From: Acidobacteriota bacterium
GTDB taxonomy: Bacteria > Acidobacteriota > Terriglobia > Terriglobales > Acidobacteriaceae
Direction: 5' to 3'
Length of the DNA: 64,000 nt
Assembly (NCBI GenBank): GCA_021792135.1
Contig: JAJYVF010000002.1
Coordinates: forward strand, 186,001-250,000
Positions 24,414 through 32,174 of this stretch are shown here, piece by piece; within the stretch, counting starts at the first letter, position 1, and each line of letters begins with the position of its first letter. The notes under the pieces were generated by a model. That model was not told where the DNA came from and ran no database searches. It worked only from the letters and a program-made list of their open reading frames with translations. Position numbers and translations under genes: made by a program.

Positions 24414-25034
24414 TCAGCAGCGCTCGAACGGGGATGCGTTCGCGGGACGCTCCCAGGGCTGGAGGATCTTGACGGAGGCCATTCCGGCGGCCGTGGCTGC
24501 CTGGATTCCCATTTCGGTGTCCTCGAAGACCAGGCAGGATTCCGGCGGAACGCCCAGGCACTGCGCGGCGAGCAGAAAGGCCTCGGGATCGGGCTTGCCC
24601 TTGCGGTAATCGCCCGCACAGACCATCACGTCGAATTTGTCGAGAAGACCGAGCGCCTTCAGCGAGGCGGTAACTGATTGGCGGGTGCTCCCCGAGACAA
24701 CGGCAAAGGGGATGCGGCCGTACCCGGCCTCAACCTGTTCCAACACCTCGGGCACGGCGGTGAGTTTCGGCAGCAGCTCGTAGTAGAGGCTCTCCTTGCG
24801 GTGGGCTATGGCCTCAACGGGCATGGCCAGTCCCTGCTGCTCATTCAGGCGAGAGATGATCTCCTTCACGGGCAGGCCGCCCCACTGGTAGAAGAGATCT
24901 TCAGGGAGTTCGCATCCCCACTCGGCAAGCACCTGCTTCCAGGCGATGTAGTGCAGCGGCATGGAGTCGGCGAGGGTGCCGTCACAGTCGAAGAGCCAGG
25001 CGCGGAAATTGCCTGCAGGCAGGGTCAGTTGCAT
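24414..25034 (-). CDS. HAD-superfamily phosphatase (beta-phosphoglucomutase-like)
   Basis: In this 206-residue protein the four HAD motifs are visible: motif I WLFDCDGTLADSMPLHYIAW (nucleophile Asp), motif II VVSGSTRQS, motif III Lys in GDYRKGKPDPEAFLLAAQ, and motif IV CLVFEDTEMGIQAATAAGM. The cap insertion after motif I (GGLPVKEIISRLNEQQGL) is the helical C1 type of beta-phosphoglucomutase and sugar-phosphate phosphatases. It converges with arsR, leaving only 1 base between the stops. Substrate unknown. Confidence 0.88.
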   Translation of the reverse strand: MQLTLPAGNFRAWLFDCDGTLADSMPLHYIAWKQVLAEWGCELPEDLFYQWGGLPVKEIISRLNEQQGLAMPVEAIAHRKESLYYELLPKLTAVPEVLEQVEAGYGRIPFAVVSGSTRQSVTASLKALGLLDKFDVMVCAGDYRKGKPDPEAFLLAAQCLGVPPESCLVFEDTEMGIQAATAAGMASVKILQPWERPANASPFERC

Positions 25035-25197
25035 AAGTTCTGGTTCGATTGTATCGGGGCGGCTCGGGGTTTCCGGGGCGCGCCTCCGCGCAGCGCGGCC
25101 GCGTGAAAGCTGCTCGCCCTGAGCCGCGGGCGATAACTCTCACGTCTCGGAAGAGCTCGTTCCCATTTTGGGAGCAAGCTGGCCGGAGAGCCAGACT

Positions 25198-26334
25198 TCA
25201 CCATTCCATCGCGTACTGCGGGGAAACGGCGGCCATCCCGGCGGGTTTGGGTTCGCTGGCGAGGTCGAGCACCAGGCGTTCGAGGACCAGGCGTTTGTCC
25301 GGGGGCTGGGAACGCAGCTCCAGATCGGCGCGGGCGATGAGGCGGAGGGCGCGCATCAGCTCGCGGCGGGATTTGTAGCGGCGGGCCTGGCGGATGACGT
25401 CTTCGGCGGCGAAGGGAGGCATGCGGAAGCCCTGCCAGAGCGCCTGCCAGATGGCCCTGGAATCGCGCACGTTCTTCTCGAGAATGACCAGCATCTGGCG
25501 GAAGGTACGGGCCAGCATGTAAAGGTGTCCGATGGCCGCGTCTTCTCCGCCGTCGGAGGCATTCAGCAGGCCGTGCAGCAGGCTCACCGCCCGGGCGCGA
25601 TCCTTCGCGGAAATGGCATCCGTCAGTTCGTAGAGCGACCGCTGCCTGGCGGCCAGCACCATCGTCTCCACATCGCCCAGCGAGACGCGGCGCCTCGCTC
25701 CGGCAAAGAGCACCAGCTTTTCGAACTCGCCGGCGATGAGCATCATATCCGCGCCGAGGGCGTCGGCCAGCTCGCGGGCGGCATCCTGATCGAACTGGAC
25801 CTCGCGGCGTTTGGCTTCCGCGCCGATCCACTTCAGGGCGTCGGCTTCACCCGCGCGAGCCAGTTCCACCAGCCCGCAGCAGTCGCCGAGAGTCTCGCGA
25901 ATGCGGTCGTAGCGGTTCCGGTCGTCCAGATCCATGCGGCGCGGGTCGGAAGGGATGCGGAGATGGTCGGCCACAAGGATGACAAGCGCCTGGGGATTCG
26001 GGGAACGGAAATAAGCCTCGATGGCTGCGAATTCGTCCTTCTTTGCGCCGCGGGTGTACAGAGTTTTGAGGTTACGGACGAAGATCACCTGAAACGGAGC
26101 CATCAGGGAGGGGGTACGCGCCCGGTCCAGTGCCTCAAAGATACTGGTTTCGGCCAGGTCGAGATCCGAAAGGCAGAACTCCCGGAGGTCGGCGGGAACG
26201 AGGGCCTCGATGATGGCGTGGCGGCAGCGCTCGTACAGGAAGAAATCGTCGCCAACGAGGACATAGCCCGGCCGCAGCCGGTTTTCCCGGAGTTCCGCCA
26301 AAAAACGATCCGTCGATGCGAAGCCGACACCCAC
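25198..26334 (-). CDS. holA: DNA polymerase III delta subunit
   Basis: This 378-residue clamp-loader subunit opens the beta clamp. The N-terminal RecA-like fold without Walker motifs appears as LRPGYVLVGDDFFLYERCRH, PSLMAPFQVIFVRNLKTLYT and PQALVILVADHLRIPSD; the middle lid is ALGADMMLIAGEFEKLVLFA; the C-terminal collar domain has VETMVLAARQRSLYELTDAI, ARAVSLLHGLLNASDG and MLARTFRQMLVI. The start is GTG at 26334 with GGAGAG just upstream. The gene is alone on its strand here. Confidence 0.9.
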   Translation of the reverse strand: MGVGFASTDRFLAELRENRLRPGYVLVGDDFFLYERCRHAIIEALVPADLREFCLSDLDLAETSIFEALDRARTPSLMAPFQVIFVRNLKTLYTRGAKKDEFAAIEAYFRSPNPQALVILVADHLRIPSDPRRMDLDDRNRYDRIRETLGDCCGLVELARAGEADALKWIGAEAKRREVQFDQDAARELADALGADMMLIAGEFEKLVLFAGARRRVSLGDVETMVLAARQRSLYELTDAISAKDRARAVSLLHGLLNASDGGEDAAIGHLYMLARTFRQMLVILEKNVRDSRAIWQALWQGFRMPPFAAEDVIRQARRYKSRRELMRALRLIARADLELRSQPPDKRLVLERLVLDLASEPKPAGMAAVSPQYAMEW

Positions 26335-26405
26335 CCGCTCTCCAGTCTACGATTTGCAGGCGATCGAGCCAAGGCGGAACTGGCGCGCTCGACTGCCGCT
26401 GGTTA

Positions 26406-27512
26406 TCAGTGCCGCGGGGGGAGCGTAAAGGTGACGGAGACTTCGCCCTCCACTTCGACCGGCTGACCGTGCTGGAGATATGGATGGAAGCGCCATCCGG
26501 CCACGGCCACCATGGCGGCGTGCTGGAGAGCCGGAGGCCCGCTGACGGCGTGCACGCTGGCCACCAGTCCATCGCGGCGAACCACGACCGCAACAAGCAC
26601 AGTGCCCTGAATTCCGAGGCGTCGGGCGTCGGGCGGGTAACTCGGCGGCAGGCCGCCGGGAATCCTGCGGGCCTGCAGCACGCTGACCGGGAGATGGACG
26701 CTGACCGGGACGGGAGCCGCTCCAGGCGGCGGCGTAAACTCCGCCTCGGCAACAGAACCGAGGGACTCGATTTGTTCGAGAGTCAGGTCGATTTCCGATC
26801 CGGGCTCCTGGAGGAATCGAATTTTGCGAGCCAGCCAGCGGCCCTCAAACTGCACGGGGGAGTCAAAAAGCGCTTCGATCCCGATGCCCTGTTCGAGACG
26901 CAGCACGGGAGGATTCCCTGAAAAGCACGCTTCATAGGCAGAAGCGAGGCGGCCGGACTGCGGTGCGAGCGCCAGATCGGGGCCGCGGGAGACACAGCGC
27001 AGCGAGACGCCGTTGCTGGTGGTTTGCGAGGCAGCCAGAGGCGAGCCGGCCTCGGAAGGCAGGGGCAGGCGAATGGCGTCATCCACCAGGTCCAGGATTC
27101 TGGTGGGAACATGGGCGGAGCCGGTAAAAGCCAGTCCCTGCGGCGTTCTGTAAAGCGTCTGCTGAAAGCCGGTATGCGATTGCTCGTAGCCTGAAAAGGT
27201 CTCCCGCATGTCCGAACCGGCCCAGATGATCCTGTATCGCCGGGGACTATCCCACCACTCCTCATAGGTGCCTTCGCTCAGGATGCGTGTCGGCGCCGCC
27301 AGGATCTGCCATCGGATGCGGGCGTGCCAGGGCGTGTCTCGGTCTGCATGCAGGCCGTTGATCTCAGAGGCGATCTGAAGCAGTGCCAGGGGATTCGCAG
27401 GTAGAGCCGCGCGGGGTTTCACGGCAGTGGCTGAGGGGGACTGAGCAGGTGCTTTTGGGAAAAGCAATGCCAGCGAGGCGATAATTGCGAAAAGGGAGGA
27501 AAGATTCATCAT
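26406..27512 (-). CDS. Exported protein with C-terminal TonB domain
   Basis: The 368-residue product from 27512 (or the ATG one codon later) starts with a signal peptide, MMNLSSLFAIIASLALLFPK. A beta-rich middle part has HARIRWQILAAPTRILSEGT and YEEWWDSPRRYRIIWAGSDM, resembling domains of unknown function that precede TonB in Acidobacteria. The last 90 residues are a TonB C-terminal domain: PSYPPDARRLGIQGTVLVAV, VVRRDGLVASVHAVSGPPAL, QHAAMVAVAGWRFHPYLQHG. There is no ExbB-ExbD pair and no classic membrane anchor with a Pro-rich spacer, so energy transduction is doubtful; the domain may act as a periplasmic binding module. Confidence 0.82.
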   Translation of the reverse strand: MMNLSSLFAIIASLALLFPKAPAQSPSATAVKPRAALPANPLALLQIASEINGLHADRDTPWHARIRWQILAAPTRILSEGTYEEWWDSPRRYRIIWAGSDMRETFSGYEQSHTGFQQTLYRTPQGLAFTGSAHVPTRILDLVDDAIRLPLPSEAGSPLAASQTTSNGVSLRCVSRGPDLALAPQSGRLASAYEACFSGNPPVLRLEQGIGIEALFDSPVQFEGRWLARKIRFLQEPGSEIDLTLEQIESLGSVAEAEFTPPPGAAPVPVSVHLPVSVLQARRIPGGLPPSYPPDARRLGIQGTVLVAVVVRRDGLVASVHAVSGPPALQHAAMVAVAGWRFHPYLQHGQPVEVEGEVSVTFTLPPRH

Positions 27513-27635
27513 TCTGCGGCAGGATACGGTCCCGCGGGTGGAAAGATGGCGATGGCAGCGCAATCCTTTGTCTATAGTGGTGAGAGGAAGCCCGGTCCGC
27601 GACGGCACCATACCGGGTCGGCCCCTCTCAGGGAC

Positions 27636-28004
27636 ATGATACGAAGACCTGCGCTCTCGCTGCTGCTCCTGGTCTCCGCTGCGGGGATCGCCCTTCTGTC
27701 CGGATGCGGTCCTTCACTGGGGCCCTCGAAGCCTGCCAGCCAGCTGACACCGCAGGAACAGAGCGGACACGCCATCTACGAGCGGGACTGCGCCGGCTGC
27801 CACTATGCCAATCACACCGGCGACCTGCACGGACCCAGCCTGTTCGGGGTCTTCCGGAAGAAATACCTGCCCAGCGGAGCTCCCGCCAACGATCAGCGCG
27901 CGATTCCTGTGATCCTGCGCGGGCGCAACATGATGCCGGGCTTCGGCAATCAGCTTGACGACCAGCAACTCCAGGATCTGCTGGCTTACCTGCACACACT
28001 ATGA
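27636..28004 (+). CDS. Small c-type cytochrome lipoprotein
   Basis: From the ATG at 27636 the 122-residue product has a signal peptide with the lipobox GIALLSGCGPSLGP, so it is probably lipid-anchored. One haem-binding site CAGCH is seen in YERDCAGCHYANHTGDLHGP, and RGRNMMPGFGNQL supplies the Met ligand. It is a class I mono-haem cytochrome c for periplasmic electron transfer; the partner oxidoreductase is not identified. It overlaps the next gene by four bases (ATGA). Confidence 0.9.
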   Translation: MIRRPALSLLLLVSAAGIALLSGCGPSLGPSKPASQLTPQEQSGHAIYERDCAGCHYANHTGDLHGPSLFGVFRKKYLPSGAPANDQRAIPVILRGRNMMPGFGNQLDDQQLQDLLAYLHTL

Positions 28005-28348
28005 GCGTAACAGGTGGACAGCAACGGCCTCGCATTCTGCCAGGCGCAGCCGCGATCGCGCTCTGGATGATGCTGCTGAGCCTTATTGGGTTAATTGGTG
28101 TCACCACGCACCGGCTGCCCCTGGTGGTTCTGTTGCTGTGCGTGGCCTTTGCAGCCGCCGGACAGGGATTGTTCCGCATGCGTCGATGGGGCTGGGCGCT
28201 GACGCTGGCTGCCGTTTTTCTCTCCGGCCTTTACGGCATGTGGGTGCTGGTGAAGTTTCATCAGCTCCCGATGATCGTGATGGTGACGATCAATCTGATT
28301 TTCTTCTTTTACCTGATTCGGCCAGAGGTCACCGGAAAGCTCCGATAA
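28001..28348 (+). CDS. Small integral membrane protein
   Basis: Unrecognised 115-residue protein with about three or four membrane segments: IALWMMLLSLIGLIGV, LPLVVLLLCVAFAAAG, WALTLAAVFLSGLYGMWVLV and IVMVTINLIFFFYLIRPEV. It is translationally coupled to the cytochrome c gene upstream, which suggests the two act together at the membrane, for example as an anchor or small subunit of an electron-transfer complex. That link is an inference from gene order only. Confidence 0.75.
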   Translation: MSVTGGQQRPRILPGAAAIALWMMLLSLIGLIGVTTHRLPLVVLLLCVAFAAAGQGLFRMRRWGWALTLAAVFLSGLYGMWVLVKFHQLPMIVMVTINLIFFFYLIRPEVTGKLR

Positions 28349-28449
28349 GGCGGGGTCTCACGTTCCGTGCCCGACAAGGCTCAGAGCCAGGGAGGTGAAA
28401 AGCCGGAAAACTCGACACAGAGCAATACGGCACGGGCCCGGACAGCCGG

Positions 28450-28662
28450 TCAGTTGAATGGAACGGAGACAGCCGGCTTATTTAAGCCCAGTTTTTCCGG
28501 GCAGATATGCCTGGTTTCCAGACGCAGGCGTTCGCCCGGGCTGGTGTACCCGCCAATCGTGGTCATGCAGAAACGGCAGACCAGAAGGGTAGAAACTTTT
28601 CCGGAGCGGGCCGGCGGAAGCTGCCTGGGAATGACATGAGTCGTTTTGACAGATGGGTTCAT
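28450..28662 (-). CDS. Small Cys-containing protein, unknown
   Basis: A 70-residue frame with a good ribosome site: GAGGAG lies 8 bases before the ATG on the minus strand. The product has a Cys pair in LLVCRFCMTTIGGYTSPGER and a later His-x-Cys in LRLETRHICPEKLGL, so it could bind one metal ion. No family is recognised. Support comes from the ribosome site and the ordered Cys/His spacing; it could still be chance. Confidence 0.5.
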   Translation of the reverse strand: MNPSVKTTHVIPRQLPPARSGKVSTLLVCRFCMTTIGGYTSPGERLRLETRHICPEKLGLNKPAVSVPFN

Positions 28663-28938
28663 CGCTTACTCTCCTCGACAGGAGTCGCGACGCGCGGATC
28701 CCTGAAGGCGGTGGATTGCTTTCGTCATTATTATCTCACGCGAAACCGTCGGATCGAATCCCACTAAAGATGCAGAGAACGATCCGCCCAATGGAGGAGC
28801 CGTCCGCAGGCATCGCACCCGCGCTCGACCGCTCCGGACGCAGCGGCTGGCTGTCGCCCGTCAAGCCGGCGAATTCTTAAAGTTTTCCCATCCAGGGCCG
28901 ATTCGTTGCAGCAGGGGAGGTTTTTCCCGGGAGATTTT
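28663..28938. other. Divergent intergenic region
   Basis: It lies between the small Cys protein and the REC-GGDEF gene. I found ribosome sites for both neighbours but no confident promoter, hairpin or coding sequence. Confidence 0.5.
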
Positions 28939-29922
28939 ATGACTGCGACAACCGTTTCTCTGGCTGCTGGTCCGTCTGTTCTGATCGCATGTCCGCAAAA
29001 GGAGACGAGGGAGTATTTCGCGGAGTCCCTCGAATCGTGGCGCTACCGCGTGGAGACGGTGGAGACGGGAGCGGAGGCACTGGAGCGGCTGCTGAGCACC
29101 GTTCCTCCGGCCATCGCTCTGCTCGATATGGACCTGGCCGGGGGGGTGGAGGTTCTGGGTGAAGCGCGGCGGCAGCAGGAACGGCGGAGAAGCTGGATCG
29201 TGTTGCTCAGCGAGCATGCGGGACGGGAGCGTGTGCGGGCAGCGCTGAACTCCGGCTGCGACGATTTTCTGAAAATCCCGGCGGAATCGACGGATCTGCG
29301 CGTCCGCATCCGCGTGGCGGAGCGGGTGATGGCGCTCACCGGCCAGGTGCAGAAGCAGTCGGCAGAGCTGCGCTTCCAGGCCACGCACGACGGGCTGACG
29401 GGAGTGTGGAACCGCGAGGCGCTGCTGAGCCTGATCTTTCAGGAAACGGACCGGGTGCGGCGGATGAGGACTTCCCTCTCCCTGATGCTCCTCGATCTGG
29501 ATGATTTTTCGAGGATTAATCACGACTATGGCTACCAGGACGGCGACCGGGTGCTGACGGAACTGGCCAACCGCTTCCGTCGTCAGCTGCGCAGCTATGA
29601 CCTGATCGGCCGCTGCGGCGAGGACGAGTTTCTTCTGGCGCTGCCCGGTTGCACAGAGGAGAATGCGATGGTTCTGGCCAACCGTATCCAGGAAACGATC
29701 CTGGCCAGGCCCTTCGCTCTCGAAACGGAAGCGACGACGCTCACCGCCAGCTTCGGGATCGGGAGCAGCCACGGGCGCTCGCCGCTGGTAGTGCTGCGCG
29801 AAGCCGAGAGGGCACTGGCAGAAGCCAAGGTGGCCGGCAAGAACTGCGCACGGTCCTACAGCCCGGTTCCCGGTCCTCTGCTGACCGACGGAATGGAAGG
29901 TCGCGAGCGGGAAGCGGGCTAG
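28939..29922 (+). CDS. Receiver-like + GGDEF protein with degenerate active sites
   Basis: This 327-residue protein starts at the ATG at 28939 behind GGGAG. The first 120 residues are a receiver-like fold (PSVLIACPQKETREYFAESL; PAIALLDMDLAGGVEVLGEA; CDDFLKIPAESTDL). It keeps a central Asp and the Lys but lacks the paired N-terminal acids. A helix links it to a GGDEF domain (ATHDGLTGVWNREALLSLIF; LSLMLLDLDDFSRINHDYGY; VLTELANRFRRQLRSYDLIG). The active-site loop reads RCGEDEFLLALPG instead of R-x-GG(D/E)EF, so the second Gly is Glu, while the RxxD inhibitory site (RSYD) five residues upstream is intact. It probably binds rather than makes cyclic-di-GMP, or has altered activity. Confidence 0.85.
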   Translation: MTATTVSLAAGPSVLIACPQKETREYFAESLESWRYRVETVETGAEALERLLSTVPPAIALLDMDLAGGVEVLGEARRQQERRRSWIVLLSEHAGRERVRAALNSGCDDFLKIPAESTDLRVRIRVAERVMALTGQVQKQSAELRFQATHDGLTGVWNREALLSLIFQETDRVRRMRTSLSLMLLDLDDFSRINHDYGYQDGDRVLTELANRFRRQLRSYDLIGRCGEDEFLLALPGCTEENAMVLANRIQETILARPFALETEATTLTASFGIGSSHGRSPLVVLREAERALAEAKVAGKNCARSYSPVPGPLLTDGMEGREREAG

Positions 29923-30079
29923 AGAGCCCCAACGCCAGAGCCATTGCCGGCCCTGGCACCACTATCGAATCCAGGCCCGCTTTGCGCGAGCCCCTGCCGG
30001 GGAACTGGCGAGTCAGGCGCGCCCTGATTTTATTCACGCGCTGTAAACTTGCCGCCGAAACCCCCGTCTATCTCGTTGC

Positions 30080-30658
30080 ATGCAGGAGATCGCGGGCACG
30101 GAGTTAGTGATCGGGAAAAACGAGCAGGCCATGCTGGAGCTGGCCGACTTCGACGAAGTGGTGCGTGTCTACCGGCCCCGCATTCTGCGCTTCCTGGTGT
30201 CGTCTCTTGCCGACAGAGATACGGCGGAAACGCTCACGCAGGAGTGTTTTCTGAAGGCGTGGAATGCGCGGCAGCAGTTCCGGGGCCAGTCGAGCCTGAG
30301 TACGTGGCTGACGCGGATCGCCGTGAACCTGATGCGGGACCATCTCCGCAGCCGAAGCCTTCGCTTCTGGCAGAAGACGCGCGGGGCACGGCTGGATGCA
30401 GTGGATATCAGCGACTGGGTGCCGGACGGGCGCGGTTCTCCGGAGAGTCTTGTGGTGGCGCGCAACACGGTTGCTGAGGTGTGGAAGGCCGTTGACCAGT
30501 TGTCGGCCCACCAGCGCTCGGTCTTCGTCCTGCGCTTTGTGGAGGAGATGGAACTGGAGGAGATTGCAGCGACGCTGGGGATGAATCTGAGCACGGTGAA
30601 ATCCCATTTGTATCGCGCGCTGGGGATTGTTCGGGAGCGCGTGGGAGGGAGAAGATGA
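30080..30658 (+). CDS. ECF-type RNA polymerase sigma factor
   Basis: This 192-residue sigma factor has region 2 in DFDEVVRVYRPRILRFLVSS, DTAETLTQECFLKAWNARQQ and FRGQSSLSTWLTRIAVNLMR, and region 4 in QRSVFVLRFVEEMELEEIAA with TLGMNLSTVKSHLYRALGIV as the -35 recognition helices. The linker (SLRFWQKTRGARLDAVDISD) is typical of group ECF. It overlaps the next gene by four bases. That gene encodes a membrane protein placed like an anti-sigma factor, and a Spy-like protein follows, so the unit probably senses envelope stress. Confidence 0.94.
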   Translation: MQEIAGTELVIGKNEQAMLELADFDEVVRVYRPRILRFLVSSLADRDTAETLTQECFLKAWNARQQFRGQSSLSTWLTRIAVNLMRDHLRSRSLRFWQKTRGARLDAVDISDWVPDGRGSPESLVVARNTVAEVWKAVDQLSAHQRSVFVLRFVEEMELEEIAATLGMNLSTVKSHLYRALGIVRERVGGRR

Positions 30659-31119
30659 AGGGCCACAACAAAGCCGGCGGAGATGCGAGGCTCGACGGGA
30701 GCCACGAGGAGATGCGGGAACTGGCGGAGTCACTCAGCCTCTTCCGGTCGGCCATGCACCACATCGCGGAGCGGGAGGCGGCCAGGCCATGGGCGATGGC
30801 GCGGCCTCCGGCGCACAGGATGCGGCTGCGATTACTGCTGGCGCCGGCCCTGGCGGCGGTTGTTGCAGCGGGGGTCCTGGTTCCGCTGTACACGCACGAT
30901 CATCGCCATCACGCCGAAGCTGCGGCGCGTACTGCCGCTGCGCAGCGGGCGCTGGCCGAGAACCTCGCCAGCATGGACGACACAATGTTGATGAATCACA
31001 TCTTCAACGCCGTTTCCGAGGACGTTCCCGATGCGCTTCAGCCGCTTGCGGATCTGAGTGCACAGGCGGCGGCTCAAAATACTTCTGTTTCGGAGAGAAG
31101 GAATGTTACGCAGGAATAG
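30655..31119 (+). CDS. Single-pass membrane protein, putative anti-sigma factor
   Basis: This 154-residue protein has a cytoplasmic N-terminal part (HEEMRELAESLSLFRSAMHH), one membrane segment near residues 59-78 (LLAPALAAVVAAGVLVPLY), and a periplasmic part starting with the His-rich THDHRHHAEAAARTA. It lacks the HxxxCxxC zinc anti-sigma motif, so identification rests on topology and coupling to the ECF gene (four-base overlap). The His cluster just outside the membrane could bind metal. It overlaps the Spy-like gene by 17 bases. Confidence 0.68.
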   Translation: MKGHNKAGGDARLDGSHEEMRELAESLSLFRSAMHHIAEREAARPWAMARPPAHRMRLRLLLAPALAAVVAAGVLVPLYTHDHRHHAEAAARTAAAQRALAENLASMDDTMLMNHIFNAVSEDVPDALQPLADLSAQAAAQNTSVSERRNVTQE

Positions 31120-31678
31120 CTTATTGGTGGTGATGCTTGCCTGCCTTGCGGGACCCTTGTTTGCACAGGGGCCGGGGGCACCGGACGGTGGTGGTTTCGG
31201 AGGTCCTTCAGGCAGGCCTCCCATGGAGCGGACATTTCATGACCGGGAATTCGGGCGGTGGTGGAATAATCCGCGCATTGCGCAGCAGCTGGGAATTACG
31301 GATCAGCAGAAGAAGGAGATGGATGATATTTTTCTGCAGCATCGGCTGAAGCTGATCGATCTGGACGCCAGCCTTGAGAAGCAGCAGACGCTGCTGCGGC
31401 CGATGATTGAAGCCGATCAGCCGAATGAGGGCAAAATCCTGGCGCAGATCGATGCGGTAGCCCAGGCAAGGGCCGATCTGGAGAAGGAGAATGCGCGGAT
31501 GCTTTTCGCTCTGCGCCGGACCCTCAGCACCGATCAGTGGAACAAGCTGAAGGCTCTGCGGGCGGAGCGGCACGTGTGGCGGCAGCGGCGACAGGATGGA
31601 GGGCCGCCACAGGGGCCACAGCCGAACGGCCCTCCTTCCGGGCAGCAGGCGCCCCCCCCGCCGCCTCAACAGCCCTGA
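31103..31678 (+). CDS. Spy/CpxP/ZraP-like periplasmic protein
   Basis: From the ATG at 31103 the product is 191 residues with the signal peptide MLRRNSLLVVMLACLAGPLF. The mature helical core includes WWNNPRIAQQLGITDQQKKE, MDDIFLQHRLKLIDLDASLE, KILAQIDAVAQARADLEKEN and FALRRTLSTDQWNKLKALRA, the LTxxQ-type repeats of CpxP/Spy proteins. A Pro/Gln-rich tail follows. Spy and CpxP act as periplasmic chaperones or stress modulators, ZraP as a zinc-binding sensor. Here it is the third gene of a sigma/anti-sigma operon and is likely its output or feedback arm. A strong terminator follows. Confidence 0.85.
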   Translation: MLRRNSLLVVMLACLAGPLFAQGPGAPDGGGFGGPSGRPPMERTFHDREFGRWWNNPRIAQQLGITDQQKKEMDDIFLQHRLKLIDLDASLEKQQTLLRPMIEADQPNEGKILAQIDAVAQARADLEKENARMLFALRRTLSTDQWNKLKALRAERHVWRQRRQDGGPPQGPQPNGPPSGQQAPPPPPQQP

Positions 31679-31708
31679 GGACGTGAAGCGGCCGGCGGAA
31701 TTTAAACA

Positions 31709-31741
31709 AGAAGGCGCGGCCAGGGCCGCTCCTTCTTTTTC
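31709..31741 (+). terminator. Intrinsic terminator of the sigma-factor operon
   Basis: GAAGG-C-GCGGCC and GGCCGC-T-CCTTC form an 11-bp stem with one C/T mismatch and a two-base loop (31710-31735), followed by five T. Confidence 0.9.
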
Positions 31742-31834
31742 TGTCCCAGTGGCCAATTGCGCGCGGATCATCTGCACATGGCGCGCCCATCACCGAAGTG
31801 CCGTGTAAAAGCCCGGTTTCCGACGAGGGCGCAA

Positions 31835-31863
31835 TTGACATGCCCATATAGCGGTTCTATAGT
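31835..31863 (+). promoter_or_regulatory. Strong rpsA promoter
   Basis: A perfect TTGACA (31835-31840), a 17-base spacer and TATAGT (31858-31863, five of six) fit a vegetative promoter. The leader to the rpsA ATG is about 305 bases, unusually long. Confidence 0.85.
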
Positions 31864-32174
31864 TTTCGCAGGGGGTTTGCGCGTGCGGGATTCGTTGCGC
31901 GGGCTCCTGAATCGCCACTCCTGCTCATCCCAGTCCTGCCGGGTGCTCCACTTTGGAGACCGAGTTCAGCGTCTCCTGCGGAGAGATTCCGTTCAGAATG
32001 GGAGAACGGGAACGACGATCCCCGAACTTCGCCGAGAACCGCGCTGGGCTCCAAAACCCCGCGCTGACGACGGAGAAAGCCACAGCAGGCGATCGGGCCG
32101 CGGCAGTACTGGCCAGATTCCCGGCTGCGGGGCGGAATCCGGGATCCGCCGCCAGAATCCCGGAGCAGTCAGCT
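31864..32174 (+). other. Long 5' leader of rpsA
   Basis: The frame of rpsA stays open back to 31953, but the upstream residues are not family-like and there is no good ribosome site there. The stretch is probably untranslated leader. In E. coli, S1 represses its own mRNA through its leader, so a similar role is possible here. Confidence 0.5.
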
